NCBI RefSeq assembly: GCF_040954645.1
Contig: NC_092808.1
Span: forward strand, 82,151,889 to 82,215,888
Length of the DNA stretch: 64,000 nucleotides
Direction of reading: 5' to 3'
DNA from: Diabrotica undecimpunctata
Lineage: Eukaryota > Arthropoda > Insecta > Coleoptera > Chrysomelidae
The notes beneath the pieces were generated by a model that was given only the letters and a program-made list of their open reading frames with translations, did no database searches and was not told the origin of the DNA. Below, piece after piece: positions 19,976-29,879 of the stretch (the stretch's first letter is position 1; each line of letters opens with the position of its first letter). Made by a program: the position numbers and the translations under genes.

Positions 19976-20535
19976 TTGAACTACTTGGAAATGACTATAT
20001 CTCGTAATAAAGATTCCCTAAAGTACAATATTGACACAAAACCTACTCAAACAGATCATGTTACACATGAAACATTTAATCATCCAACTCAACATAAAAT
20101 GGCTGCTTTTAACAGTTACATTCATAGGTTACTCAAATTTCCACTTTCTAATGATAACTTAAATTTAGAACTTAATACTCTCACGCAAATTGCTTTCAAT
20201 AATGGTTATGATCCCAAAATTATCCATAAGCTTCTAAATAGAGCTAAACTTGGCTAAAAATGGCAGGAAAGCTTGCTTATTTATCACAATGCTTGCTTCA
20301 ACCTAATGCTTCAAATACCATCAGATATTTCTCTTTTACTTATATTAGCAACATTTCTAATAAAATATCAAAACTTTTTACTTCTACAATTGAAAACATC
20401 AAAATTTCCTTCAAGTCACACAACACTTTAGGTTCCTTTTTAATCAACACCAAACACAGGATGAATACACTTGACAAAAGTGGTATTTATAAATTAAAAT
20501 GTGATGATTGTGATGCCTTTATGTAGGTAGACCCA
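19976..20535 (+). pseudogene. PLE thumb and GIY-YIG endonuclease relic
   Basis: Frame 19976-20257 reads NYLEMTISRNKDSLKYN, THETFNHPTQHKMAAFNSYI and LNTLTQIAFNNGYD, the PLE thumb and connector. A frameshift follows. A second frame (20260-20526) reads TLGSFLINTKHRMNTL and KSGIYKLKCDDCDAF, where GIY is the first half of the GIY-YIG nuclease motif. The second half (YVG) is found only after adding back one base near 20522, so the endonuclease is frameshifted and cut off soon after by the terminal arm. Confidence 0.7.
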
Positions 20536-20673
20536 TTCTAAAGTTATCTACTAGAATTTGACGAAGTAAGTCTAAAACGTTATATTACATAAAAAATGTT
20601 ATCATCCATCAACGTTTTTTCGAAGTTAATTAATTTTCTTCAGTTGAAAAAACGTTTCTTAGCTTATTTAAGA

Positions 20674-20712
20674 TGCCCCAGAAGATGCTCTAGGAGCGAA
20701 AGTACTTGGGCA
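20674..20712 (+). ncRNA. Degenerate hammerhead in the PLE terminal arm
   Basis: TGCCC, CAGAAGA, T, stem GCTC/GAGC with loop TAG, GAAA, GTAC, TT, GGGCA. Stem I (TGCCC/GGGCA) pairs fully. The core reads CAGAAGA instead of CTGANGA and there is an extra T before stem II, so it is probably inactive. The left arm carries the same altered core on the other strand. Confidence 0.4.
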
Positions 20713-20806
20713 AGATTTAATAAATAAACTGTGCTCGATATCTGCCTTTTAATTGACTAAAGTTCATTTATTCGAGCATTCATCACCTTATGTTATGTTA
20801 ATATTT

Positions 20807-21209
20807 ACACTGCACCTAGCGTGTTGACAACAAGCAACATCTTGTGATGTAATATTTAGGTGTTTCCTACTTACGCGGACCGCGGCATAGAATTGCACGA
20901 ATTTGCCACTATTTTGGATTACGGATGAAAGCTTTGACTTAAACGTTCCGCTGTGCTGAGAAAGTTCTAAGAATTCTCCCAATATTTGAAGCACTTTCTT
21001 AGACAAGCAAAAAGCCGGTTTTAACTGAAAATGTATTTATTTTACATTCAATTATTAGTGCAAAAATAGAGGACAATTACAAATTATATTGGTTCTAATT
21101 TGTAGGGGTAAGTATTTACTAATAAAATAATAACAACACCCAAAATTTTCTTGATGAGAAAATGAAAACATATTACCTACCTTACAGTGAAATTAAGAAT
21201 TATTAGATC
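20807..21209. other. No gene recognised
   Basis: Flanking sequence of the PLE; no motif noticed. Confidence 0.5.
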
Positions 21210-22130
21210 ATAATAGAATTATATCACTCATAATCACTGTCGTCGATATCTTCATTTGGATTATAAATGATGACTGGGTTAATTGCTTTAATGTGATTTT
21301 CACGCATTCAAAAGTCTTTTATTAATTTCACATTACCGCACACTTTTTTTGCAAGTTTCAAGAGTATTTATTGCTTCTTGCCATGTTTCCAAAACTTTTT
21401 GTCATTGTAACCGTTAAGACCAATATAGTTATCATAGCAAGTTTTACATATTCGCTAAATATGTTTAATCGAACTAAATTCACAATGGTACGAGAAACTG
21501 TAGTAATTCCAGCTAACAAGAATCCTGAAGAAATAAAATATTTTCATTCGTTAACCATTTTTTTATTTTTTGCACTATCCAGGAATTTGTTGGTTGCTTA
21601 TTTAAAAATTCCAAATGATACGAGGTTACGAGGCATTATCTACAACTGTACGAGATGTTTTATGTAAACCTGGTAACCGTTTATCTTTCAACCATTTCAC
21701 AGACATCTCCGTATTCATGCTATCGTGATAATCAACCGATCACTAAACCATGTTTTCTACCCTCATGTAACATAATATGCCTATTTTCCTCAGTGTCAGT
21801 CTGTTTTATGGATTTTATATTCTCATCCTGCCAAATTCGTTTTATTCCATCTTGATCAAAAACCCACGTTTCGTCTAAATAAACAAATAAAGCGTGTTCT
21901 TTTTTTTAATTATTTGAGTTTTTTAAATACTTAATTCTTTTCCGAACGAAAAAAGGCTTTTCTATTGTCTTCCATTGTAAATAATGTGTTAAAAACTCTT
22001 TAGACACACACTGGAAATTTCAAATGCATTTCTGTTTTTTAATTTTTTTAACACCGTCTTTACAGAAACATGTTCTTTCTTTTTACGCATTTTGTATATA
22101 TTGTCACGAATTTCAAACGTATAACCCTTA
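21210..22130 (-). pseudogene. IS630/Tc1-like (DDE_3) transposase relic
   Basis: A minus-strand frame from ~21902 reads HALFVYLDETWVFDQDGI, then RIWQDENIKSI and NRHIMLHEGRKHGLVI. After a small deletion it continues DYHDSMNTEMSVKWLKDKRL and SRTVVDNAS, then hits a stop. YLDETW holds the first catalytic Asp and VDNAS the second. The order and spacing fit the DDE superfamily of IS630/Tc1 type found in many insects. Upstream to ~22130 reads GYTFEIRDNIYKMRKKKEHV with shifts, and downstream to ~21210 is degraded. No terminal inverted repeats were found. Confidence 0.6.
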
Positions 22131-22169
22131 GGAAGATCTTTAGTCTTACGATGAGGTCTAGGTTTATAT

Positions 22170-22665
22170 TATGCGACCTCTACTTGAGAGGGGAATATCT
22201 TGTAAGGGGAACCAGAAGAAGAGATAGAATATTGAGTGTCCAATTGAATAAAAGCAATACCAACGTATCATATATGCTAAGCTCCCCGGTGGGGGGTAGG
22301 TGGGGGGTAATAGAAAAAGGAAGAATCTTAGAGGGTTTTTGATTTTGAGATGCTCGAGATTTCTGTAGAGAAAAAGTGTTTTATTAAAGGGGATTTAAAT
22401 ATACATATTGGTAGAAAAAGGGCGGGAATAGAGTATATAGAGGTTTGGCGATGGGAATTAGCAATGATGAAGAAAACAGTTTAATTGATTTTGCAGTGGC
22501 ATAGGATTTTCCTATCATTAATACGTTCTTTATGAAGACCGAAGACCAGTATCATTCCTAGACTAGCGGGGGACGGGAAGGTCAGATAGATTTTGTGCTG
22601 TGTAAAAGATGTCAGCTAAAAGAGGTTACCAACTGTAAAGTCATAACGAGTATGTGTGGCTAATC
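22170..22665 (+). pseudogene. LINE APE-type endonuclease relic
   Basis: The readable part is MGISNDEENSLIDFAVA (~22450), then FPIINTFFMKTEDQYHS and REGQIDFVLCKRCQLKEVTN. These match the second half of LINE AP endonucleases (N-E-x-G-x-x-L-x-x-F, then I-D-F/Y-I/V-L). The earlier GDLN block is visible near 22392 only across a shift. No reverse transcriptase follows. Confidence 0.5.
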
Positions 22666-23021
22666 AACACCGGCCAATTGGTAACTTATCTCTTGCTATT
22701 TTGACGACACAGGTCTCCTCATTCCGCTCATGTGGTCATTACATTCTCTTTTTCTATTTTTTGTCCATTCATTTATACACTACGTTTGATCGAAGTTCAC
22801 CCATTAAATTCTTGTAGCGTCACTTATATTCTTGTGAATTCATTTAATGGAGTACTGCCAACTGCCGACATAGATATTGTCTTATAATTCTAATGGGTTA
22901 TTTTTGTTTTAACAATATTCACAGCGTTAATGTGTATGCACGATGGTAAAAAAAACACATAGGTACCTAAACAATTACAAGCTGAAATCCACATTTAATA
23001 GACTAAGCGGTTTTTAATACT
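22666..23021. other. No gene recognised
   Basis: Intergenic sequence downstream of the transporter; no feature noticed. Confidence 0.5.
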
Positions 23022-23027
23022 TTTATT
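23022..23027 (-). terminator. Poly(A) signal AATAAA of the transporter gene
   Basis: AATAAA on the minus strand, about 50 nt past the stop codon at 23077. Confidence 0.55.
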
Positions 23028-23076
23028 AAATATAATTAATAAACATTCTAAAAAAATATATTATGTCTGTTTATGC

Positions 23077-24525
23077 TCATATTTGAGCGCTAAGGAGTGG
23101 ATCACTTTTACTGGAAGGTATATATTTCTCTCCCTTTAATAAAAATTGTATCTCTTCCAACGTTTTACCTTTGGTTTCAGGAATATAATATAAAATAAAT
23201 AAGGTAATAAGAAAACTTCCTACACTAAACACGTAAAATGGTACGTGCATTCCATAGGAATGTTCGAGCCAAATATATAATTGAACACTAATTACAGCTC
23301 CTATAACGTACATAGCGTCTGCAATAGTCATACCTATTGCCTTCATTTTAGCGGGAAATATTTCTGAGGTTATTACAATGGGTACTATGCCCAAACCTAT
23401 CTTAAAGGTACACGCGTATACCATTACAGAAGCAATTGGTATCCAACTGACATCTTTAACATCGTGGTTTGTTAACTTCATGTGAAAGTAAATTGCAATT
23501 GCTAGCAAACAAAACGATGTAAGTATTGTTGATACTAATAATAAAGCTTTTCTTCCGTACTTGTCAACTTGTAGAGAAGCTATGTTAGCAGATATAAGCA
23601 TTATCACAGAAAATAAAATTCCAGCATGAGCAGAATCCATATAAATTGAACCAGCTGCATTTAGAATATCATGCAAATTCATTAGTATTACGCTAATAGC
23701 AACAATATGCTGTCCTGCGTTTAAAACAGTCATTATAAGTATGGCCTTTCGATTACTTTTAACTAAAATTATATCCTGAAAACGACCTTTTTCTGTTTTT
23801 TGTCGATCAATGGCTTTGGTTATTTCTTTTAGTTCCAATTCGACATCTCTCCCTGGTCTAAAATACTGTAAAGACTGTCGAGCTTCCTCAGATTTATTTT
23901 TAAAAAGTAAATAATATGGACTCTCTGGCATCCACCAGAATATTAACAATTCAGCTAGTAATACTACTCCTGCCACAATTGGCGTCGTATAAAACGGCAA
24001 ATATGGTCCAACACTGTAAACTATTACAAATCCAACTAGCATTTGAAGGTAGACAATTGATGCTAAAAAGCCCCTTATTTTACTTTCAGCAATTTCCGCA
24101 ATATACATGGGCATACTAACAAACGACATATTTCCAATAATTCCAAAAATAAAACGAGTAACATATAAATAAATCATATGATTAGCCAAGGCTATAACTA
24201 TCCAACCAATAAGAGATGATACTGCAGCTAATAATAGAGACTTTCGTCTTCCTATTTTGTCGACTAAATAAATGGTAGTTGGTAGACCGCAAAAGGAACC
24301 CAACATTAGTATAGTTTCTAACCATTCTACTTCTCCTTTTGTGGTTTTTATATGACTTTTATCGCTTATAAGGTATGGCAACATTGGAGCAGTCCATCCA
24401 TATGTCATTCCATCAGATATTGCAAATAATGAACCTAAAAAGAAAAAAAGTATTATTGTTTTGTACATAATATACAGACTGTAGACTGCACAAAAAAGAA
24501 GAATACATGTGCTGCAGTTGACCAT
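23077..24525 (-). CDS. MFS sugar transporter, facilitated trehalose transporter Tret1-like
   Basis: An uninterrupted 482-codon frame with the length and pattern of the sugar porter family: about 12 membrane segments and a central cytoplasmic loop at ~207-260. Signature motifs are DKIGRRKS (89-96), PESPYYL (200-206), DKYGRKAL (321-328), TSEIFPAK (386-393) and PETKGKT (449-455). Such proteins carry trehalose or glucose across the plasma membrane. The ATG at 24525 may not be the true start. Two good acceptor sites occur on the minus strand, a pyrimidine tract ending GTGCAG at 24486 and one ending TTTTAG near 24437. The N-terminus could therefore come from an upstream exon, with the first helix beginning around residues 15-35. 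The intact frame among broken elements indicates selection, so this is very likely a host gene. Substrate is inferred. Confidence 0.85.
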   Translation of the reverse strand: MVNCSTCILLFCAVYSLYIMYKTIILFFFLGSLFAISDGMTYGWTAPMLPYLISDKSHIKTTKGEVEWLETILMLGSFCGLPTTIYLVDKIGRRKSLLLAAVSSLIGWIVIALANHMIYLYVTRFIFGIIGNMSFVSMPMYIAEIAESKIRGFLASIVYLQMLVGFVIVYSVGPYLPFYTTPIVAGVVLLAELLIFWWMPESPYYLLFKNKSEEARQSLQYFRPGRDVELELKEITKAIDRQKTEKGRFQDIILVKSNRKAILIMTVLNAGQHIVAISVILMNLHDILNAAGSIYMDSAHAGILFSVIMLISANIASLQVDKYGRKALLLVSTILTSFCLLAIAIYFHMKLTNHDVKDVSWIPIASVMVYACTFKIGLGIVPIVITSEIFPAKMKAIGMTIADAMYVIGAVISVQLYIWLEHSYGMHVPFYVFSVGSFLITLFILYYIPETKGKTLEEIQFLLKGEKYIPSSKSDPLLSAQI

Positions 24526-24533
24526 TACTTAAA

Positions 24534-24970
24534 ACCTGGGCATCAATTTGACTACTCAAATGTCAGCGTTCCACATCAAGGGAATAATTATAAAAAAATA
24601 TTGTTTCTAGAAATGTGTCATATTAATAGAGAAAAATATGCAGTAAATTACAAGGCAGACACGCCTTGAGCAATATCTACTGTAATATTCTTAGTATGTT
24701 AAAATAATTTTTCTGTTTACAATTATATTTTAAATCACCCTGTATATTTTCAATGTGTAATTTTATTTGTTTTAATTGTTTCTTGGTTGTTTTTGTTTGC
24801 TTTTTATATTTAATTACTAGTGACCTAGGTGCTTTTAACCCTAATATTTTTGGTACTGTTTTGAACATTATGTATAAGAACATCTTTAAATATTTTAAAC
24901 TCTAAATCTGTAAGTAATTCATTGTTTATTCTCACCATATATTTATACAAATTTTAACCATATTTTAGTT
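24534..24970. other. Upstream region of the transporter, no exon recognised
   Basis: May contain intron or promoter sequence; no clear splice donor paired with a coding stretch was found. A TCACCCTGTATA motif lies near 24737. Confidence 0.4.
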
Positions 24971-25012
24971 GTCTCCTGATGAAGCTGACAAAAAATCAGC
25001 GAAATATAGAGA
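24971..25012 (+). ncRNA. Hammerhead-like stem-loop, probably inactive
   Basis: CTGATGA (24976-24982), one extra A, stem GCTGA/TCAGC with a 7-nt A-rich loop, then GAAA (25001-25004) and TATA. Flanking TCTC and GAGA could pair. The core is complete, but the extra base before stem II and the missing U-H cleavage step argue against activity. Confidence 0.35.
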
Positions 25013-25115
25013 AATAAAAGAAAAAAGAGTTTTTTTCAAATAACAGACAGCATACCCGATACACCACTACAATAAATTGTTATTTAATTGCCTGTCAATA
25101 ATCCTACCAGTTTTG

Positions 25116-25116
<1 letters not shown>

Positions 25117-25174
<58 letters not shown>
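25117..25174. repeat. (TA)n microsatellite
   Basis: 29 TA units without interruption. Confidence 0.95.
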
Positions 25175-25177
<3 letters not shown>

Positions 25178-25399
25178 GAGCAATGCGACCCATTTGTGGC
25201 AATAATGTTAGAAGACTCTGAGGTTTCCAGAGCAACAACCAACACATCCACGGAGGAAGCTGAGCTACCTGAGGAAAGGAATGCCAAACGTTTAGAGCGT
25301 TTCAAACGCTCTACCAATACCATAAAGGTAAAAGATATGTAGTGAACCTTTCCCAAGTTAATATGCTCCTTTTCTAACTTGGCTGCACCGTACTGAAGA

Positions 25400-25540
25400 C
25401 GACCAATAGTCAGAAATGCGTATATACGGTTGCCTTCCATCTTATATACATGTTTTATTATATATTTTCTATTTTGTTGCGAGCTATCCCGATATCTTTT
25501 ACCTTTATTTTACTATTAACTCGCATTAACCTTTTTCTTG

Positions 25541-25541
<1 letters not shown>
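25400..25541. repeat. Short (TA)n-tailed repeat, copy 1
   Basis: GACGACCAATAGTCAGAAAT, CGTATATACGG, CTTCCATCTTATA and GTTGCGAGCTAT occur here and, nearly identical, at 55640-55746. The rest (TTTACCTTTATTTTACTA to CCTTTTTCTTG) recurs inverted at 55562-55615. Both copies abut (TA)n arrays. No coding potential; class unknown. Confidence 0.65.
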
Positions 25542-25577
<36 letters not shown>

Positions 25578-25581
25578 GCTA

Positions 25582-25660
<79 letters not shown>
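25542..25660. repeat. (TA)n microsatellite, interrupted
   Basis: Two TA runs (25542-25572 and 25586-25660) split by TTATAGCTATATT. Confidence 0.9.
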
Positions 25661-25668
<8 letters not shown>

Positions 25669-26158
25669 TTACTTTTCAAGAGCTACAAGAAAAAGTACCC
25701 GATAAAGGGGAAACAAAAATAATTCATAAAATAAAAAACAACTCTCCAGATAAATCTAGATGGGTTAATTGAAACTGCTAACTTAACTAACTTCATTAAC
25801 ATTAAGTTATTAAATGTTAAAAACAATACTAAGAGCGAAACTTTTAAGACGAAAATGAATGTTTCACTGACTACATTTTACAAATTAATGGTCAGATAGA
25901 TTTGAATTTTCTCCAAACAACTAAAAGAAGAAAAAATTGTACAAAACCCCTTATATGTCAACGAAAACCAGCCTAAATCAAAAAGTAGTAGAGTTTGATT
26001 TATTTTCGACTATATTGCCAAAATAATAATTTCAAAAAAATTTAAATAATAAAATTCGAAAAACATTTTTACGGTTTGCAGAAGCCGCAAAAGATGGATA
26101 TAGAAAAAACAAAAAAGAAAGCAACTAATGTGAAGTACTTTGTGCTATAAATGTGCTT
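25661..26158. other. No gene recognised
   Basis: A-rich sequence with one short plus-strand open stretch (~25755-25890) that I cannot assign. Confidence 0.4.
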
Positions 26159-26177
26159 CTTCTTCTTAAAGTTCCAT

Positions 26178-29100
26178 CTCCTATCGGAGGTTGGATATCA
26201 TAACGGCTATGGTCACTTTGTTGGCTGCTGCTCTGAAAAGTTGTAGTGAACTACAGTTAAACCATTCTCTAAGGTTCCTCAGCCAGGAGATGCGTCTTCT
26301 TCCTATGCTTCTTCTTCCTTGGATCCTTCCTTGCATAATAATTTTTAGCAGCTCATATTTTTCTCCTCTGGTTATGTGACCCAAATACTCTAGTTTCCTT
26401 ATTTTTATGCTGTTCATAATTTCTAACTCCTTATTTAGACGTCGTAGTACCTCAGCATTGGTAATCCTTTGAACCCACTGAATTTTTAATATCCTTCCAT
26501 AACACCCCATTTCGAACGCTTCTATTTTTCTTATGTGTTGTTTCTTTAATGTCCAAGCTTCCATTCCGTATAGTAAGATAGAAAATATGTAACATCTTAG
26601 AGCCCTCAATCTGAGATGCAACTGAAGGTCTCTGTTGGTAAGCATTGTCTTCATTTTCACAAATGCTTGCCTTGCAGTTTCAATTCGGACTTTGATTTCT
26701 CTGCTTTGGTCATTTTTGTCATCAACCCAGGTTCCCAGATATTTGTATGTCTCTACTTTTTCTATTTGGGTTTGCTCTATCATTAATCTTTCATTTCCAT
26801 GTTGCGTTTTTGAGACAATCATAAATTTAGTTTTTCTCTTATTTATTTTTAGTCCGTATCTAATGTAATAATCGTTAATTCTATTTACCAATTCTTGTAG
26901 CGATTCCAAGGTGTCTGCCATTATAACGGTGTCATCAGCGAATCTTGTTATTTACTATTCTACCGTTTACAGAGATTCCATCACCCAGATCCGCTATCGC
27001 TTCCTGGAATATGACTTCACTGTACACGTTAAACAGTAATGGTGACAGAACACAGCCTTCTCCTACTCCTCTCTTTATGGCTATATTTTCGGACTTTTTT
27101 TCTTCTATCTTTATATTGGCCTTTTGATTCCAATACAGATTGATAATGATTCGTAAGTCTCGTCTGTCTATATCTTTGTTTCTCAGTATTTCTATTAGTT
27201 TTTCATGTCGGACCCTGTCAAATGCCTTCTCGAAGTCGATGAAACAGGAATAAATATCTAGGTTCATATCTAAGCATCTTTGAGAGAGGACATTAAAAGC
27301 AAACAATGCCTCTCTCGTTCCCAGTCCTTTGCGGAACCCAAACTGAGTATCATTCACATCATCTTCTAGTTTTCTATATAATCTTCCATGAATCACCTTT
27401 AGAAATATTTTGAGGGTATGGCTTATTAGTAATATTGTCCTATAGTCTGAACAATCTTTGGCATATACTGTTTTTGGTATTGCTACAAAGGTGGACACCA
27501 ACCATTCCTGTGGGATTTTTCCAGTTTTATATACTTCATTAAATAGGTCCAGAAGTACAGGTAGAGTTTCATCGTCTAGACATTTCAGTAGTTCCGCAGG
27601 TATTTCGTGTGGACCTACAGTTTTTCCGTTTTTTGCGTTTCGTATTGCTTGTTTGATTTCCTCTATTATGATCTCTGACCCCGTTTCGCTGTCGATTTCT
27701 TCCGGTTCTTGTCGATTATCCTCAAAGAGATCTGTTATGTATGTCTTCCATTTTTTTAATTTCTCTTTAATTTCTGTAATGATTTTTCCTCAAACAGATC
27801 TGTTATGTATGTCTTCCATTTTTTTAATTTCTCTTTAATTTCTGTAATGATTTTTTAATCTCTGTAGTTTCTTGTATTTTGCCTTACTCCTGCCTTTATG
27901 TTTCGTTCTTTCCTCCATTAGATCTAAGATTTCTGAAGTCATCCATCTCTGTTTTGTTCTTATTTTTGTCTGCAATAGCTATTCTCCTGCCTTTATTAAA
28001 GTTTCCTGTACCATATTCCATTTGTCATTAACGTCTTGTTTGATTTTCTTTAAGTTATCATTTATTTCTTGTTTTAAGCTCTGACGTATAGGTTCTTCTT
28101 TTATCTTTAAGACATCAAACCGTGGTATATTTGTTTGTTTTTGGATCTTCTTTAATTTTATCAGCATTACGCCTACTAATGGATTATGGTCTGAATTTAT
28201 GTCAGCTCCGAGGTATGTTCTCAGAGACTTTATAGCGTTTTTATATCTAGATTTTATTAAAATGTAATCTATCTGGTTTCGAACAATGTTGTCGTCTGAA
28301 TCCGCAGGTGATTTCCAAGTATAAAGTCTTCTTTTAGGTAATTTAAAATTTGTATTCATTATTACCATCTCCTCGCTTTGGCAGAATTCGACAAGTCTGT
28401 CCCCTCTTTCATTTCTTTCTCCCAAGCCAAATTCCCCCACACATCCGCCCACTTTTCCTTTTCCAACCTTGGCGTTGAAATCTCCCATCACCAACAATAT
28501 ATCATCTTTTTTTGTGGATCTTATGATTTCGTTTAATTGCATGTAGAATCTCTCTATCTCGGTCTCATCTTTGTCGGCAGTTGGTGCATATATTTGTACA
28601 ATGTTTATCTTTTTAGAGAATGTCTGCAATTGAATCATCATCAATCTCTCTGAGTAGGGAGTAAAACCAACTACTGATTTATTTGTCGCTTTGACTACAA
28701 GAATGGCAACTCCATATCGATGTCTTAGATCATTGTTACCAACGTAATACATCATGCCGTTGTTTGTGGCTAGTTTTCCTGAATCGGGCCATTGAACATC
28801 ACTGATACCGAATATATTTATCTTAAGGCGATCCATTTCAGCTATTAGGTTGTCCAGCTTACCTGGTTGATATAAACTCTTCACGTTCCATGTGGCCAGT
28901 CTTAGGGTTCGTCCTTTTTCTATTTTCTCTAAACCAATGTTTTTCTTGGTTTTCTTCTGATTATGAGGGTTTCGCTTGCTGACGACCTGAGAGGCCTCAT
29001 ATTCTTCAAGTGTACCTCTCCTGCCGGATCTTAGTTTCCGACTGCCATGATCAGTAAGGTGTCTTTGGGTTTTTGCAAACGTAATTATGATTTTCTAGGA
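26178..29100 (-). pseudogene. RTE copy 2 endonuclease/reverse transcriptase
   Basis: The endonuclease frame is open from ~29100 to 27979: LRLATWNVKSLYQPGKLDN, FGISDVQWPDSG, MGDFNAKVGKGK, IDYILIKSRYKN and SDHNPLVG. It resembles CFDP2-like proteins, themselves of RTE origin. After a stop, a 68-bp tandem duplication (27721-27788 and 27789-27856) shifts the frame. The reverse transcriptase resumes at 27501-26935 ([50 protein letters not shown]). Another shift at ~26935 falls just before FADDTVIMAD. The C-terminal part runs to 26181 (RKLEYLGHITRGEKYEL, GRRRISWLRNLREWF). The enzyme is dead but its catalytic residues are largely kept. Confidence 0.8.
27721..27856. repeat. 68-bp tandem duplication inside RTE copy 2
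   Basis: CTCAAA(G/C)AGATCTGTTATG and the following bases occur twice with a 68-bp period, changing the reading frame. Confidence 0.85.
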
Positions 29101-29368
29101 ATGTCATTGGAGACCTTTAATACAGTGGTTTTTCGTTCCCTTCCGTATCCTTATGCCGTTGACTACTTAATAGTTCCTTCGCCTTCGAAGCCGATTTCTC
29201 AACTCCAGGACAAAAGGTGCCCTACCACTTACCCTACTTATAAATGTGCTAATTAAAAAATAATGTAGTTATAAATTTTACTTTTGAATTTCTGATCTTT
29301 TATTTAAATGATAATATTGATGAATAATGATTGCTTATAAAAATCATTTATAAAAAGGTTCTTTTAAA

Positions 29369-29533
29369 TTAATTACCTTCATTGCATAAAATATCAATGT
29401 TATCAAAATCCACGTCAATTTGTAATTTGTCAATCACATTCTCTGCCAAAGCACAAGATGGTTTCTTGATTGTACAATCACTGGGAAATAATACGATTAA
29501 ACAAACCAGTCTTACCAATATAAACAACCTCAT
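29369..29533 (-). CDS. Putative first exon of a small secreted protein
   Basis: ATG at 29533 opens a 54-residue peptide beginning MRLFILVRLVCLIVLFPSDC, a good signal peptide with a hydrophobic core and a likely cut near the first Cys. The rest is TIKKPSCALAENVIDKLQ followed by an acidic VDFDNIDILCNE segment with two more Cys. The frame stops at 29369, but AATGAAG/GTAATT at 29377/29376 is a good splice donor just before the stop, so the real gene probably continues leftward in another exon. I could not find that exon. I do not recognise the family. Signal peptide, donor and lack of damage support a host gene, but chance is possible at this length. Confidence 0.45.
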   Translation of the reverse strand: MRLFILVRLVCLIVLFPSDCTIKKPSCALAENVIDKLQIDVDFDNIDILCNEGN

Positions 29534-29879
29534 ACTGAGTTCAATTGATGCTGTACACTACAGTGGTTTTCTCTAATTTATCTGTAGGATATTTGTTCTT
29601 CCAATATAGATATGCAATAGTTTTTTGTTGCTATTTTTACATTTAAAATAACCTTTAATATTTGTACTAACTTAGGCGTTAACGAGGATATATAGGGTAA
29701 TAAGTAGTAATTTATGTTCTGATTATTAGAAGCAATGTTTGAGATCCAACAAAAAATTGTGTCAAATTATTCACATTAACCGTATTGGAAAAAAGCATAC
29801 TATGTAGTATATGTGAAGGATAAGAGTTCCCAATCAAAATGTTTTTTAATAACTGAAGATCTTACTGTAGGTAGTTTAG
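29534..29879. other. Upstream of the putative secreted-protein exon
   Basis: Would hold its promoter. No convincing TATA box was placed, though a TCAGT initiator-like sequence lies directly before the ATG. Confidence 0.3.

Larger units (their letters stand above)
18488..20794 (+). mobile_element. Penelope-like element (PLE) with inverted arms and 29-nt extension
   Basis: The left arm (18488-18623, continuing 19044-19135) is repeated in reverse at 20555-20765. The right arm alone carries a 29-nt extension (20766-20794). The whole is bounded by ATGTTAATATTT at 18476-18487 and 20795-20806. Inverted terminal arms with a short one-sided tail are typical of Penelope elements. The internal plus-strand frame encodes PLE thumb and GIY-YIG sequence. 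The left arm is split by a 420-bp insertion. Confidence 0.8.
26159..29240 (-). mobile_element. RTE-type LINE copy 2
   Basis: A 3.1-kb element on the minus strand with untranslated leader (~29100-29240), APE endonuclease, reverse transcriptase, C-terminal region and a (GAA)n tail at 26159-26170. It is nearly full length. Its left end adjoins unassigned A-rich DNA. Its right end lies close to the small signal-peptide exon at 29369-29533. Confidence 0.8.
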
